Below, piece by piece: positions 1-5,258 of a stretch of DNA of 5,258 nucleotides. The stretch covers positions 1 through 5,258 of the forward strand of contig JAMCVO010000138.1 in the NCBI GenBank assembly GCA_023475715.1, given 5' to 3'. Both the position numbers and the translations under genes were made by a program. Below the pieces are notes generated by a model. It saw nothing but the letters and a program-made list of their open reading frames with translations. It was not told the DNA's origin and did not search any database. Origin of the DNA: Actinomycetota bacterium. Its GTDB lineage: Bacteria; Actinomycetota; Humimicrobiia; Humimicrobiales; Humimicrobiaceae. The stretch's first letter is position 1. The number at the start of each line of letters is the position of its first letter.

Positions 1-543
1 AATTTTCCGACACTTGCAAGGCAGTTCTATGAAAGCTATTTTCTTTATAAAGTATTTTCCCGCTCAAAAATTTTTGGGTCCTATTTTTTATCATATTGGG
101 ATCATGAAAACATAAGAAAAGTTGACTGGCTTTCGGGAGCTTTTATGCTTATTAAAAAAGAAGTATTTGAAAAGATTGGCGGCTTTGATGAAGATTACTT
201 CATGTACAGTGAGGATGCAGATATTTGTCTGAGGCTTTCGAGAGCCGGGTTTAAAAATTATTATTTCAGTCAATATTCCATAAAGCATAACGATGGTGCA
301 GTCGCTTCCGACAATAAAGCATTAAGAAATTCCCAGATCTGGAAGAGCAGAAGGCTTTATTTCTTAAAAAATTATTCTCTTTCACATGCTTTACTTGAGA
401 GCTGTTTGTTTTTCCTTGGAGTGATGAACAGACTGCTGGTATTTTCTATAATTTCTATTTTTAAATTTAAAAATAGAATATACAAGGATAGAATATCCTG
501 CGAGACACGAACTTTCAGACTTTATTTTAGCAGGAAAATTTAA
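1..543 (+). CDS. WbbL-like family 2 glycosyltransferase, 3' part (5' end outside window)
   Basis: The frame is open from base 1 to the TAA at 541-543, giving 180 residues; the nucleotide-binding N-terminal half lies upstream of the window. The visible part carries the second half of a GT2 (GT-A fold) domain of the rhamnosyltransferase-like WbbL/COG1216 type. VDWLSGAFMLIKKE is at about residues 41-54, GGFDEDYFMYSEDADICLRL at about 60-79 (the ED pair holds the likely catalytic base), and a conserved K-H-N-D-G stretch at about 98-102. The same motifs recur in the complete gene at 2247-3134, so the two are paralogues. A hydrophobic stretch near residues 132-154 could sit on or in the membrane. 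The likely role is transfer of a sugar, perhaps rhamnose, to a lipid-linked glycan at the inner face of the cytoplasmic membrane; donor and acceptor cannot be read from the sequence. The last 17 or so residues look less family-like than the frame +1 reading (see findings), so the true C-terminus is uncertain. Confidence 0.88.
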   Translation, partial: NFPTLARQFYESYFLYKVFSRSKIFGSYFLSYWDHENIRKVDWLSGAFMLIKKEVFEKIGGFDEDYFMYSEDADICLRLSRAGFKNYYFSQYSIKHNDGAVASDNKALRNSQIWKSRRLYFLKNYSLSHALLESCLFFLGVMNRLLVFSIISIFKFKNRIYKDRISCETRTFRLYFSRKI

Positions 544-589
544 GCTTAAACAGTTTTTTAAGAATACTTTTGTAAAAAATAAAAATAAA

Positions 590-1678
590 ATGATTTTAAA
601 AAATGTAAGTTTTATTATAACTATTCTCAATGAAGAAAAAGACATATCTGCTTTTCTTGACAGCCTTTTTGAACAGAGTGCTCTCCCGGAAGAAATCGTC
701 ATTGTTGATGGTGGCTCAACAGATAATACTGTGGATATCCTGAGTAATTATTTTCTGGGAAAGGCTAAAGATTTTGATTTTAAGCTCAGCGGCAATATTA
801 TGTTTGATGCTCCTGACGGAATTGTTAATTCTGATAAGAATTCCAGCAGCATAAAGATAAAAATATTTCAGATAAAAGGGGTAAGGATATCCGAAGGCAG
901 GAATTTTGCAATAAAAAATACTTCAGGCGAGACCATTTGTGTGAGCGATTCCGGCTGCATCCTTGATAAAGACTGGTTTTTGCAGATAACCAAGCCTTTC
1001 CAGTCCCGCAGAGAGCTTAATATAGTTAGTGGATATAATTATGCAATAGCCAAAAATTTTCTGCAATCTTGCCTGGCAGCTTCGATTATGCCTAAAAAAG
1101 AGGAAATAAAAAAAGAAAAATATATGCCGTCTTCAAGAAACCTGAGTTTTAAGAAAAATGCGTGGCTTGAAGTTGGAGGATATCCCGAAACTATGGATTA
1201 TGGTGAAGATATGAAATTTAATTTTAACCTGAGATCCAAAGGTTATGAAATAGACTACAACCCTGAAGCTGTAGTTTATTGGAAAATGAGAGATAACCTG
1301 GCCAAAATTTTCAAACAATTTTTCAGGTATGCCAAAGGGGATGCTTTAGGAAAAATGTATCTCTACAGGCATCTTATAAGATTCTTTTCATTTATGGTTC
1401 TTGCTGCAATTATTGTTTTGTCTGTGGTTTTGTCTCCGTGGTTTCTCTTAATTTTAATTGTTCTTTTTACGGCTTATTCTTTTAAACCATACAGTAGAAT
1501 AAATTATATATGGGATAACCCAAAAATAAGTCCATATATTGTTTTGAAAAAATATGGCTGCATGAAGAAAATTTTAAGTAAAACAATTGCTATATTCTTT
1601 ATACCATTTCTTTTAATTTATATAGATTTAGCGAAACTTTCAGGTTATATTTATGGGCTTTTCTATAGAAAAACTTGA
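590..1678 (+). CDS. Family 2 glycosyltransferase with C-terminal membrane segments
   Basis: The product is 362 residues. A GT-A family 2 domain starts at once: VSFIITILNEE (6-16), then EEIVIVDGGSTDNT (34-47, D40 for nucleotide binding). EGRNFAIKNTSGE (102-114) leads into VSDSGC (118-123), the position of the usual DxD metal motif. SSRNLSFKKNAWLEVGGYPE (181-200) is followed by DYGEDMKFNFNLRSKGY (203-219), with E206-D207 as the likely catalytic pair. A RYAKGD motif (246-251) follows, typical of the GT2 subgroup seen in exopolysaccharide clusters. Hydrophobic segments at about 264-282, 284-297 and 330-348 suggest membrane anchoring, with the catalytic domain in the cytosol. The family is known to add sugars to lipid-linked glycans; the sugar here is unknown. 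An unusual insert rich in S, D and K (about 58-97) separates the first two motifs. ATG 590 is the only standard start after the in-frame stop at 449-451, but it has no Shine-Dalgarno sequence, and the frame is open upstream of it. It begins 46 bases after the preceding gene, probably in the same transcript. Confidence 0.9.
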   Translation: MILKNVSFIITILNEEKDISAFLDSLFEQSALPEEIVIVDGGSTDNTVDILSNYFLGKAKDFDFKLSGNIMFDAPDGIVNSDKNSSSIKIKIFQIKGVRISEGRNFAIKNTSGETICVSDSGCILDKDWFLQITKPFQSRRELNIVSGYNYAIAKNFLQSCLAASIMPKKEEIKKEKYMPSSRNLSFKKNAWLEVGGYPETMDYGEDMKFNFNLRSKGYEIDYNPEAVVYWKMRDNLAKIFKQFFRYAKGDALGKMYLYRHLIRFFSFMVLAAIIVLSVVLSPWFLLILIVLFTAYSFKPYSRINYIWDNPKISPYIVLKKYGCMKKILSKTIAIFFIPFLLIYIDLAKLSGYIYGLFYRKT

Positions 1679-1783
1679 ATTTAACTTAAATTTTAATTTT
1701 GATATTTTTATAATAGATTTTTTTAATTATATATGATACAATAATTATAAATTAATAGGCCATAAAAAAATATTATTTTTTTA

Positions 1784-1812
1784 TTAATATTTTATTAGAA
1801 ATGTTTTATAAT
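1784..1812 (+). promoter_or_regulatory. Candidate sigma-70-type promoter for the antitoxin-like gene
   Basis: A perfect TATAAT lies at 1807-1812, and a TTAATA hexamer (four of six matches to TTGACA) lies 17 bases upstream at 1784-1789. Directly upstream, an A7-TATTA-T7 tract (1764-1782) could act as an UP element. Transcription would start near 1819, leaving the ribosome-binding site at 1833-1838 inside the leader. TATAAT-like words are common by chance in DNA this AT-rich (another is at 1709-1714), so this rests mainly on spacing and position. Confidence 0.4.
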
Positions 1813-1832
1813 ACTATTTTATGAAATATTGT

Positions 1833-1838
1833 GAGGTG
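1833..1838 (+). promoter_or_regulatory. Ribosome-binding site fixing the start at 1845
   Basis: GAGGTG at 1833-1838 sits six bases before ATG 1845. The upstream in-frame ATG at 1821 has only A/T-rich sequence before it and would place this Shine-Dalgarno sequence inside the coding region, so 1845 is the preferred start. Confidence 0.75.
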
Positions 1839-1844
1839 ATATTA

Positions 1845-2057
1845 ATGGAAGATGAAATTAAAAGAATAGACACAAATGACCTGAGGGTAAATCTTACTGA
1901 GTATCTTACCAAAAATCTGGGCGATACAATATATATTACTAGATATAACAAGCTGGTAGGTGAAATAAGAGTTTATACCGAAGAGATCAGAAGAAAAACA
2001 GAGCTTCGAATTGCCAAAAAAATGATAGAAGCTGCAGAACATACTAAAAAGGTATAA
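1845..2057 (+). CDS. Phd/YefM-like antitoxin, no adjacent toxin
   Basis: The product is 70 residues and charged. Residues 8-42 follow the Phd/YefM (prevent-host-death) antitoxin pattern: IDTNDLRVNLTEYL (8-21), then GDTIYITRYNKLVGEI (26-41), equivalent to the family's 'S-ANE-R-NLSELL...G-PVVITR-GKPVA-L' core that forms the DNA-binding dimer. A charged, probably helical tail (about 45-70) is where such antitoxins usually bind their toxin. The length is near the family norm of about 70-90. Known members repress their own operon and neutralise a Doc, YoeB or RelE-type toxin. None is visible here: the next 189 bases hold a hairpin and no convincing ORF on either strand, and the preceding gene is a glycosyltransferase. 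It may be an orphan antitoxin, a remnant of a pair, or a repurposed DNA-binding regulator. It appears to have its own promoter and a strong ribosome-binding site. Similarity is moderate, because the usual glycine and proline of the 'GKPVA' turn are replaced (N35, L37). Confidence 0.7.
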   Translation: MEDEIKRIDTNDLRVNLTEYLTKNLGDTIYITRYNKLVGEIRVYTEEIRRKTELRIAKKMIEAAEHTKKV

Positions 2058-2246
2058 TTTTTTATAAATTTAATATCTTTAAATTTAATGGGCGGCTGCA
2101 TAACTTGCAGCCGCCTCATGTTTAACTGCTGCCATCATGCACACACGGTTATTTTTCGAACCTCTGCAAAATCTTCATGGAATAGTTTTTAAAAATATTT
2201 GTTGTAATTTTACTTTTTTTGATAGATATTTTACATTATTGGAACA
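2058..2246 (+). other. Intergenic spacer with hairpin and a locally GC-richer stretch
   Basis: This non-coding spacer lies between the antitoxin-like gene and the next glycosyltransferase gene. A 9-base direct repeat AAATTTAAT occurs at 2066-2074 and 2081-2089, next to the hairpin at 2091-2115. Bases about 2089-2180 are less AT-rich than the other spacers and contain no recognised gene. The last 60 bases are A/T-rich and could hold a promoter for the gene at 2247, but no hexamer pair is convincing. Confidence 0.5.
2091..2115 (+). terminator. GC-rich perfect hairpin after the antitoxin-like gene, possible terminator
   Basis: GGCGGCTGCA (2091-2100) pairs perfectly with TGCAGCCGCC (2106-2115) across the five-base loop TAACT, starting 33 bases after the antitoxin stop. 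It is by far the most stable hairpin in the window and stands out against A/T-rich flanks. The following bases on the + strand (TCATGTTTAACTG) lack the long T-run of a classic intrinsic terminator, and the - strand side has no clean T-run either. It could be a weak or factor-assisted terminator, an mRNA-stabilising 3' stem, or another structured element. Confidence 0.5.
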
Positions 2247-3134
2247 ATGGAAAATAAAAAGACATTCAAATTAAGCATAATAATAGTTAGTTATAATAAC
2301 TCCAGCCTGCTGGAAGAATGTCTCGATTCAATTTTTAAATATCCTCCGGGACAAAATTATGGAATAATTGTTGTTGATAATAACTCAACAGATAACTCAC
2401 AGGAACTTGTAAGAAAAAAATACCCTGGAGTTGAATTGATTACCAACGCCTCAAATGTCGGGTTTGCCGCTGCGAATAACATGGCGATAAAATCAACAGA
2501 CTCTGAATTTATTTTACTGCTTAACAGCGACTGTCAGGTGTACGATAATTCCCTTGATGAGTTGCTGGATTTTATAGAAAGCATGGCTGACGCCGGAATA
2601 GTCGGACCTAAAATAATAAACAGCGATGGTTCGATACAGTATTCCTGCCGGAAATTTCCATCAATTATAGATGCAGGCCTTCATTCCATACTGGCAAATA
2701 TAGCTCCTGATAATCCTGTTTCCAGAAAATACAAGCTTGCAGATATAAGCAGGGAAAAGCCTTTCGAAGTTGACTGGGTTTCCGGTTCATGCATGCTTGT
2801 CAGACGCCAGGCACTACTGCGCACAGGACTTATGGATGAAAATTATTTTATGTATGTGGAAGATGTAGATCTTTGCTTCCAAATGTGGAAAAAGGACTGG
2901 AAAGTATTTTATTATCCGCATACGGAAATTTTACATCATGTTGGAGGAAGCACAAATACCGGCAAAGTTGCCTCAAGTGTCAGAATGCAAAAGAGCATAT
3001 TTTATTTTTTCTGGAAAAATTACAGGAAAAGCTGGAAAATATTGTTAATTCCATTGCTTGTAGTCGTTCTTGGCTTGAGAATTTTTTTAACTTTCATTAA
3101 AAATTTTTTTAAATACCCTTTTTTATTCTTTTAA
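2247..3134 (+). CDS. WbbL-like family 2 glycosyltransferase (probable rhamnosyltransferase)
   Basis: This is a complete 295-residue protein of the WbbL/COG1216 group, with all GT2 landmarks in order. SIIIVSYNNSSLLEECLDSI is at 10-29, IIVVDNNSTDNS at 40-51, NASNVGFAAANN at 67-78, and LLNSDCQV at 91-98 (N-S-D in place of DxD). IVGPKIINSDGSIQYS is at 118-133, VDWVSGSCMLVRR at 175-187, and MDENYFMYVEDVDLCFQM at 196-213, where E205-D206 is the likely catalytic pair. HHVGGST follows at 230-236. A hydrophobic C-terminal segment (about 264-285) suggests membrane association. Family members move rhamnose or related sugars from a nucleotide donor onto lipid-linked glycans in the cytoplasm. Adjacent rmd makes GDP-D-rhamnose a reasonable guess for the donor, but the donor cannot be read from sequence. 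ATG 2247 is the only standard start after the in-frame stop at 2223-2225; its only Shine-Dalgarno-like bases are GGA at 2241-2243, too close to be strong. It is paralogous to the gene at 1-543. Confidence 0.93.
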   Translation: MENKKTFKLSIIIVSYNNSSLLEECLDSIFKYPPGQNYGIIVVDNNSTDNSQELVRKKYPGVELITNASNVGFAAANNMAIKSTDSEFILLLNSDCQVYDNSLDELLDFIESMADAGIVGPKIINSDGSIQYSCRKFPSIIDAGLHSILANIAPDNPVSRKYKLADISREKPFEVDWVSGSCMLVRRQALLRTGLMDENYFMYVEDVDLCFQMWKKDWKVFYYPHTEILHHVGGSTNTGKVASSVRMQKSIFYFFWKNYRKSWKILLIPLLVVVLGLRIFLTFIKNFFKYPFLFF

Positions 3135-3159
3135 TAAATTATTTATATTAAAATATAAA
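3131..3159 (+). promoter_or_regulatory. Weak candidate promoter before the reductase gene
   Basis: TTAATA (3131-3136) and TATAAA (3154-3159) are 17 bases apart, overlapping the stop of the upstream glycosyltransferase. A start near 3166 would leave a short leader containing the AGGAGA site. The whole 59-base spacer is nearly pure A/T, so chance matches are expected. Read-through from the upstream gene is equally likely. Confidence 0.2.
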
Positions 3160-3182
3160 AATCAGATTGTGTTTTTAGATAT

Positions 3183-3188
3183 AGGAGA
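3183..3188 (+). promoter_or_regulatory. Ribosome-binding site supporting the TTG start at 3194
   Basis: AGGAGA at 3183-3188 lies five bases before TTG 3194. The protein read from this TTG begins KILITGIAGFVG, where the dinucleotide-binding strand must start, so the unusual start codon is well supported. Confidence 0.8.
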
Positions 3189-3193
3189 TTTTT

Positions 3194-4177
3194 TTGAAAA
3201 TTCTAATAACAGGCATTGCTGGCTTTGTGGGAAAACACCTGCTAAGATATTTGTTAAACTGCAATGAGATTTCTCAATATGATTCTGCGGAAATTCTAGG
3301 GGTTGATGTAAACTTTAAAAATTTTGAAGTCGAAAGTTTTACTGAAGGCAAAGAGAGATTAAGAATAATTGAAGCAGATTTAAAAGATAAAGAAAAAGTT
3401 GAGAACTTAATTAAGGGTTTCAAACCTGACCAGATATTTCATCTGGCAGCTCAGAGTTCCGTTGATTTTTCCTGGGAAAATCCAAGGGAAACTTTTGAAG
3501 TGAATGTATTTAGCGGCATAAACATTTTAGAAAGTGTAAAAAAGCACTGCGGGGGCTGCAGCAAGATTCTTGTAGCCTGTACCGCTGAAGAATATGGAGA
3601 GTCAGACTACGATGAAAAAGGTATTAAAGAGGACCAAAAAATTTATCCATCAAATCCTTATGCGATAAGCAAGGCTGCACTTGATTTTTTTTGCACTACC
3701 TATCAAAAAGTTTTTAAACTGCCGGTCTTTATTACCAGGTCATTTAACCATACAGGTCCCGGTCAATCTGAAAGATTTGTAATATCTGATTTTGCAAAGC
3801 AAATTGCAGAAATAGAAAAAATGGGAAAAGACCCTGTCATTTTTGTCGGGAATTTGAACGTATATAGAGACTTTCTGGATGTCAGAGATGTTGTGAGAGC
3901 TTACACGAGCATTTTAAACAAGGGTAAATTTGACGAAGTATATAATGTATGTTCAGGCCGGAAAAGTAAAATTTCTGACCTTTTAGAAATATTGGTTTCT
4001 TATAGTGCTGTACCGGACATTAGAATCAGGCAGGATAAAAATAAGCTTCGTCCGATTGATCGTGAAACAATTTATGGCAATAATGCCAAACTCATATCAC
4101 ACACAGGCTGGAAACCTGAATATAATATTGGCCAATCATTATTGGATACTTTGAACTGGTGGAGAGAAAGGAGTTAA
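3194..4177 (+). CDS. rmd: GDP-4-keto-6-deoxy-D-mannose reductase (GDP-D-rhamnose synthesis)
   Basis: This 327-residue extended short-chain dehydrogenase/reductase starts at TTG. The N-terminal Rossmann strand has GxxGxxG as GIAGFVG (7-13), D62 follows in EADLKD, and HLAAQSSV (83-90) leads to the active site. The catalytic YxxxK is Y156-K160 in PYAISKAALDFF, and TAEEYG (130-135) is the usual Thr/Ser-x-Glu loop. The C-terminal half is the strongest identifier: RSFNHTGPGQ (182-191), SDFAKQIAEIE (198-208), VGNLNVYRDFLDVRDVVRAY (218-237), YNVCSGR (250-256) and LRPIDR (285-290). This combination is typical of Rmd, which reduces GDP-4-keto-6-deoxy-D-mannose to GDP-D-rhamnose with NAD(P)H in the cytosol. 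The partner Gmd (GDP-mannose 4,6-dehydratase) is not in this window; Gmd itself, or a bifunctional enzyme, is the main alternative, but the sequence looks more like Rmd. The start has a good ribosome-binding site. The end carries the Shine-Dalgarno sequence of the next gene, with only three bases between stop and ATG, so the two are co-expressed. Confidence 0.85.
   Translation: MKILITGIAGFVGKHLLRYLLNCNEISQYDSAEILGVDVNFKNFEVESFTEGKERLRIIEADLKDKEKVENLIKGFKPDQIFHLAAQSSVDFSWENPRETFEVNVFSGINILESVKKHCGGCSKILVACTAEEYGESDYDEKGIKEDQKIYPSNPYAISKAALDFFCTTYQKVFKLPVFITRSFNHTGPGQSERFVISDFAKQIAEIEKMGKDPVIFVGNLNVYRDFLDVRDVVRAYTSILNKGKFDEVYNVCSGRKSKISDLLEILVSYSAVPDIRIRQDKNKLRPIDRETIYGNNAKLISHTGWKPEYNIGQSLLDTLNWWRERS
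4168..4173 (+). promoter_or_regulatory. Ribosome-binding site of the nucleotidylyltransferase, inside the rmd 3' end
   Basis: AAGGAG at 4168-4173 lies seven bases before ATG 4181 and within the last codons of the reductase gene. Ribosomes finishing rmd at 4177 end next to this site, which suggests translational coupling. Confidence 0.85.
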
Positions 4178-4180
4178 AAA

Positions 4181-5258
4181 ATGAAAGCAGTTATACTTGC
4201 AGGAGGTAAGGGGACGAGAATGCGCCCTCTGACATATTTAAATCCTAAACCAATGCTGCCGCTTGTCAATAAGCCTTTTATGGAAAATTTTATTTTATGG
4301 CTCAAAGGTTATGGTTTAAAAGAAATAATTCTGTCGACCTGCTTTCTTCCGGAAGTTTTTAAAAATTATTTTGGGGATGGAGATAAGGTAGATGTTAAGC
4401 TTACATATATTACAGAGGCAGAACCACTTGGTACCTGCGGGGCAATCAAAAATGTTGAGAAATATCTGGATAACAATGCTTTCATGGTTTTTAATGGTGA
4501 TATTTTAACCTCTCTAAACCTTAAAAATATGATAGCTTTTCACAAAGCAAAAAAAGCAGATATAACTATTGCCCTTACACCGGTAGAAGACCCCACGGCC
4601 TATGGGCTTGTTCCTATTGACAGGAATAGCAAGGTTAAAGAATTTCTGGAAAAGCCAAGTTTTGAAGAAATTAATACAAATCTTATAAATGCCGGTACAT
4701 ATATAATTGAACCGCACCTGCTTGGCCACGTGCCGCCAAATGAAAACTATTCTTTTGAAAGAGGACTTTTCCCGAAAGCTTTAAAATTAGGCTACAAAAT
4801 ATATGGCTTTGTTTCCAATGCATATTGGCTGGATGTTGGAACGCCTGAAAAATATCTTACTGCTCACATAGACATACTTGACAGAAAAATTGACTTCAAA
4901 TTCCCTTATAAGAAAGTTTTACCAAATATCTATGTTGGTGAAGGGGCTAAATTCAGCAAGGAAAATCTTGCAATGGGTCCAATTGTTATTGGAGATAAGA
5001 CAGTTCTGGAAAAAGATGCAAGGATTTTGCCGCTTACGGTAATAGGAAATAATTGTATAATTTCTGCAGGGAGCAGTATTTCGGAAAGCATAATTTTTGA
5101 AGGCTGTCATATTGGCAAGAATTGCATTATAAGAAATTCAATTTTGTCCAAAAATGTAAAAGTTGGAGATAACGTTAAAATTGAGGAGCTGTCAATAATA
5201 GGTGATAATACAACAATTGAGCATAATAATATTCTTAAAAAATTTTATAAGGATCAAT
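4181..5258 (+). CDS. Sugar-1-phosphate nucleotidylyltransferase, probable GDP-mannose pyrophosphorylase (3' end outside window)
   Basis: The frame runs from ATG 4181 off the window end; 359 codons are visible, and the family norm for this architecture (about 350-390) implies only a little is missing. The N-terminal nucleotidyltransferase domain shows AGGKGTRMRPLT (7-18, nucleotide-binding loop), NPKPMLPLVNKP (21-32), EPLGTCGAI (81-89), NGD (105-107, metal-binding D107), YGLVPID (141-147), FLEKP (155-159), NAGTYI (170-175) and YWLDVGTPEKY (215-225). From about residue 248, isoleucine/valine-rich hexapeptide repeats (for example GPIVIGDKTVLEKDARILP) form a left-handed beta-helix. This two-domain plan matches the GMPPB-like mannose-1-phosphate guanylyltransferases: GTP plus mannose-1-phosphate gives GDP-mannose and pyrophosphate in the cytosol. 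A glucose-1-phosphate nucleotidylyltransferase cannot be excluded from motifs alone, but coupling to rmd, which needs a GDP-mannose-derived substrate, favours GDP-mannose. It is not the classical ManC isomerase fusion in the part seen. Confidence 0.88.
   Translation, partial: MKAVILAGGKGTRMRPLTYLNPKPMLPLVNKPFMENFILWLKGYGLKEIILSTCFLPEVFKNYFGDGDKVDVKLTYITEAEPLGTCGAIKNVEKYLDNNAFMVFNGDILTSLNLKNMIAFHKAKKADITIALTPVEDPTAYGLVPIDRNSKVKEFLEKPSFEEINTNLINAGTYIIEPHLLGHVPPNENYSFERGLFPKALKLGYKIYGFVSNAYWLDVGTPEKYLTAHIDILDRKIDFKFPYKKVLPNIYVGEGAKFSKENLAMGPIVIGDKTVLEKDARILPLTVIGNNCIISAGSSISESIIFEGCHIGKNCIIRNSILSKNVKVGDNVKIEELSIIGDNTTIEHNNILKKFYKDQ

Noticed and set aside
391..702. Reverse-strand ORF of 103 codons, and other - strand ORFs at 91-288, 1133-1318, 1842-2042, 4514-4729 and 4919-5110
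   Set aside because: All lie opposite well-supported + strand genes or their edges, have low-complexity Phe/Ile/Lys-rich translations typical of antisense to AT-rich genes, and match no known family.
1764..1782. A7-TATTA-T7 palindrome as a terminator for the upstream glycosyltransferase gene
   Set aside because: The stem would be A/T only and too weak; its position directly before a -35-like hexamer fits an UP element or simple A/T bias better.
1821..1844. Upstream in-frame ATG (1821) as start of the antitoxin-like gene
   Set aside because: It has no Shine-Dalgarno site and lies at the predicted transcription start; GAGGTG at 1833-1838 clearly serves ATG 1845, and family similarity begins after 1845.
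2053..2058. TATAAT overlapping the stop codon of the antitoxin-like gene
   Set aside because: No suitable -35 hexamer at the right distance and the hairpin lies directly downstream; likely chance.
2118..2192. Small ORF of 24 codons (MFNCCHHAHT...) with clustered Cys and His just after the hairpin
   Set aside because: It has no ribosome-binding site, is very short, and starts against the hairpin; the Cys/His cluster is likely chance. It is too short to be the missing toxin.
2202..2237. Promoter for the glycosyltransferase gene at 2247 (TTTACT with TACATT, or TTGTAA with a TAGATA-like box)
   Set aside because: Each pairing has only four or so matches or poor spacing, in DNA where such words occur by chance.
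2873..3100. Second + strand ORF of 75 codons inside the WbbL-like gene
   Set aside because: It is an out-of-frame shadow of a gene whose conserved motifs run through the same bases.
1..5258. CRISPR arrays, tRNA or rRNA genes, insertion sequences
   Set aside because: No spaced direct repeats of suitable length, no tRNA-like cloverleaf or rRNA signature, and no transposase motifs or terminal inverted repeats were seen on either strand.

Overview
The window is AT-rich bacterial DNA (roughly one third G+C by eye). ATA is heavily used for Ile, AGA/AGG for Arg, and intergenic spacers are close to pure A/T. Gene content is that of a surface-polysaccharide (O-antigen, capsule or S-layer-glycan type) biosynthesis locus. 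Every recognised gene is on the + strand. Nothing here fixes the phylum; the composition would fit a low-GC anaerobe or an uncultivated lineage, but that is only an impression.

Layout: 1-543 is the 3' part of a WbbL-like family 2 glycosyltransferase, cut by the window start. 590-1678 is a second, different family 2 glycosyltransferase with C-terminal membrane segments. After an A/T-only spacer carrying a plausible promoter, 1845-2057 encodes a 70-residue Phd/YefM-like antitoxin with no toxin beside it, followed by a GC-rich perfect hairpin (2091-2115). 2247-3134 is a complete WbbL-like glycosyltransferase. 3194-4177 is a short-chain dehydrogenase best matched to GDP-4-keto-6-deoxy-D-mannose reductase (Rmd). 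4181 to the window end is a nearly complete sugar-1-phosphate nucleotidylyltransferase of the GDP-mannose pyrophosphorylase type with a left-handed beta-helix tail; it is translationally coupled to rmd.

How the genes fit together (inference): the nucleotidylyltransferase would make GDP-mannose. A 4,6-dehydratase (Gmd), not in this window, would convert it to GDP-4-keto-6-deoxy-D-mannose. Rmd would reduce that to GDP-D-rhamnose, and the glycosyltransferases would add D-rhamnose and other sugars to a membrane-linked glycan.

No clearly new system was found. The points most worth a second look are the solitary antitoxin gene inside a glycan cluster, the frame that stays open from the end of the first glycosyltransferase into the second, and the contrast between glycosyltransferase genes without ribosome-binding sites and the other genes, which have strong ones.
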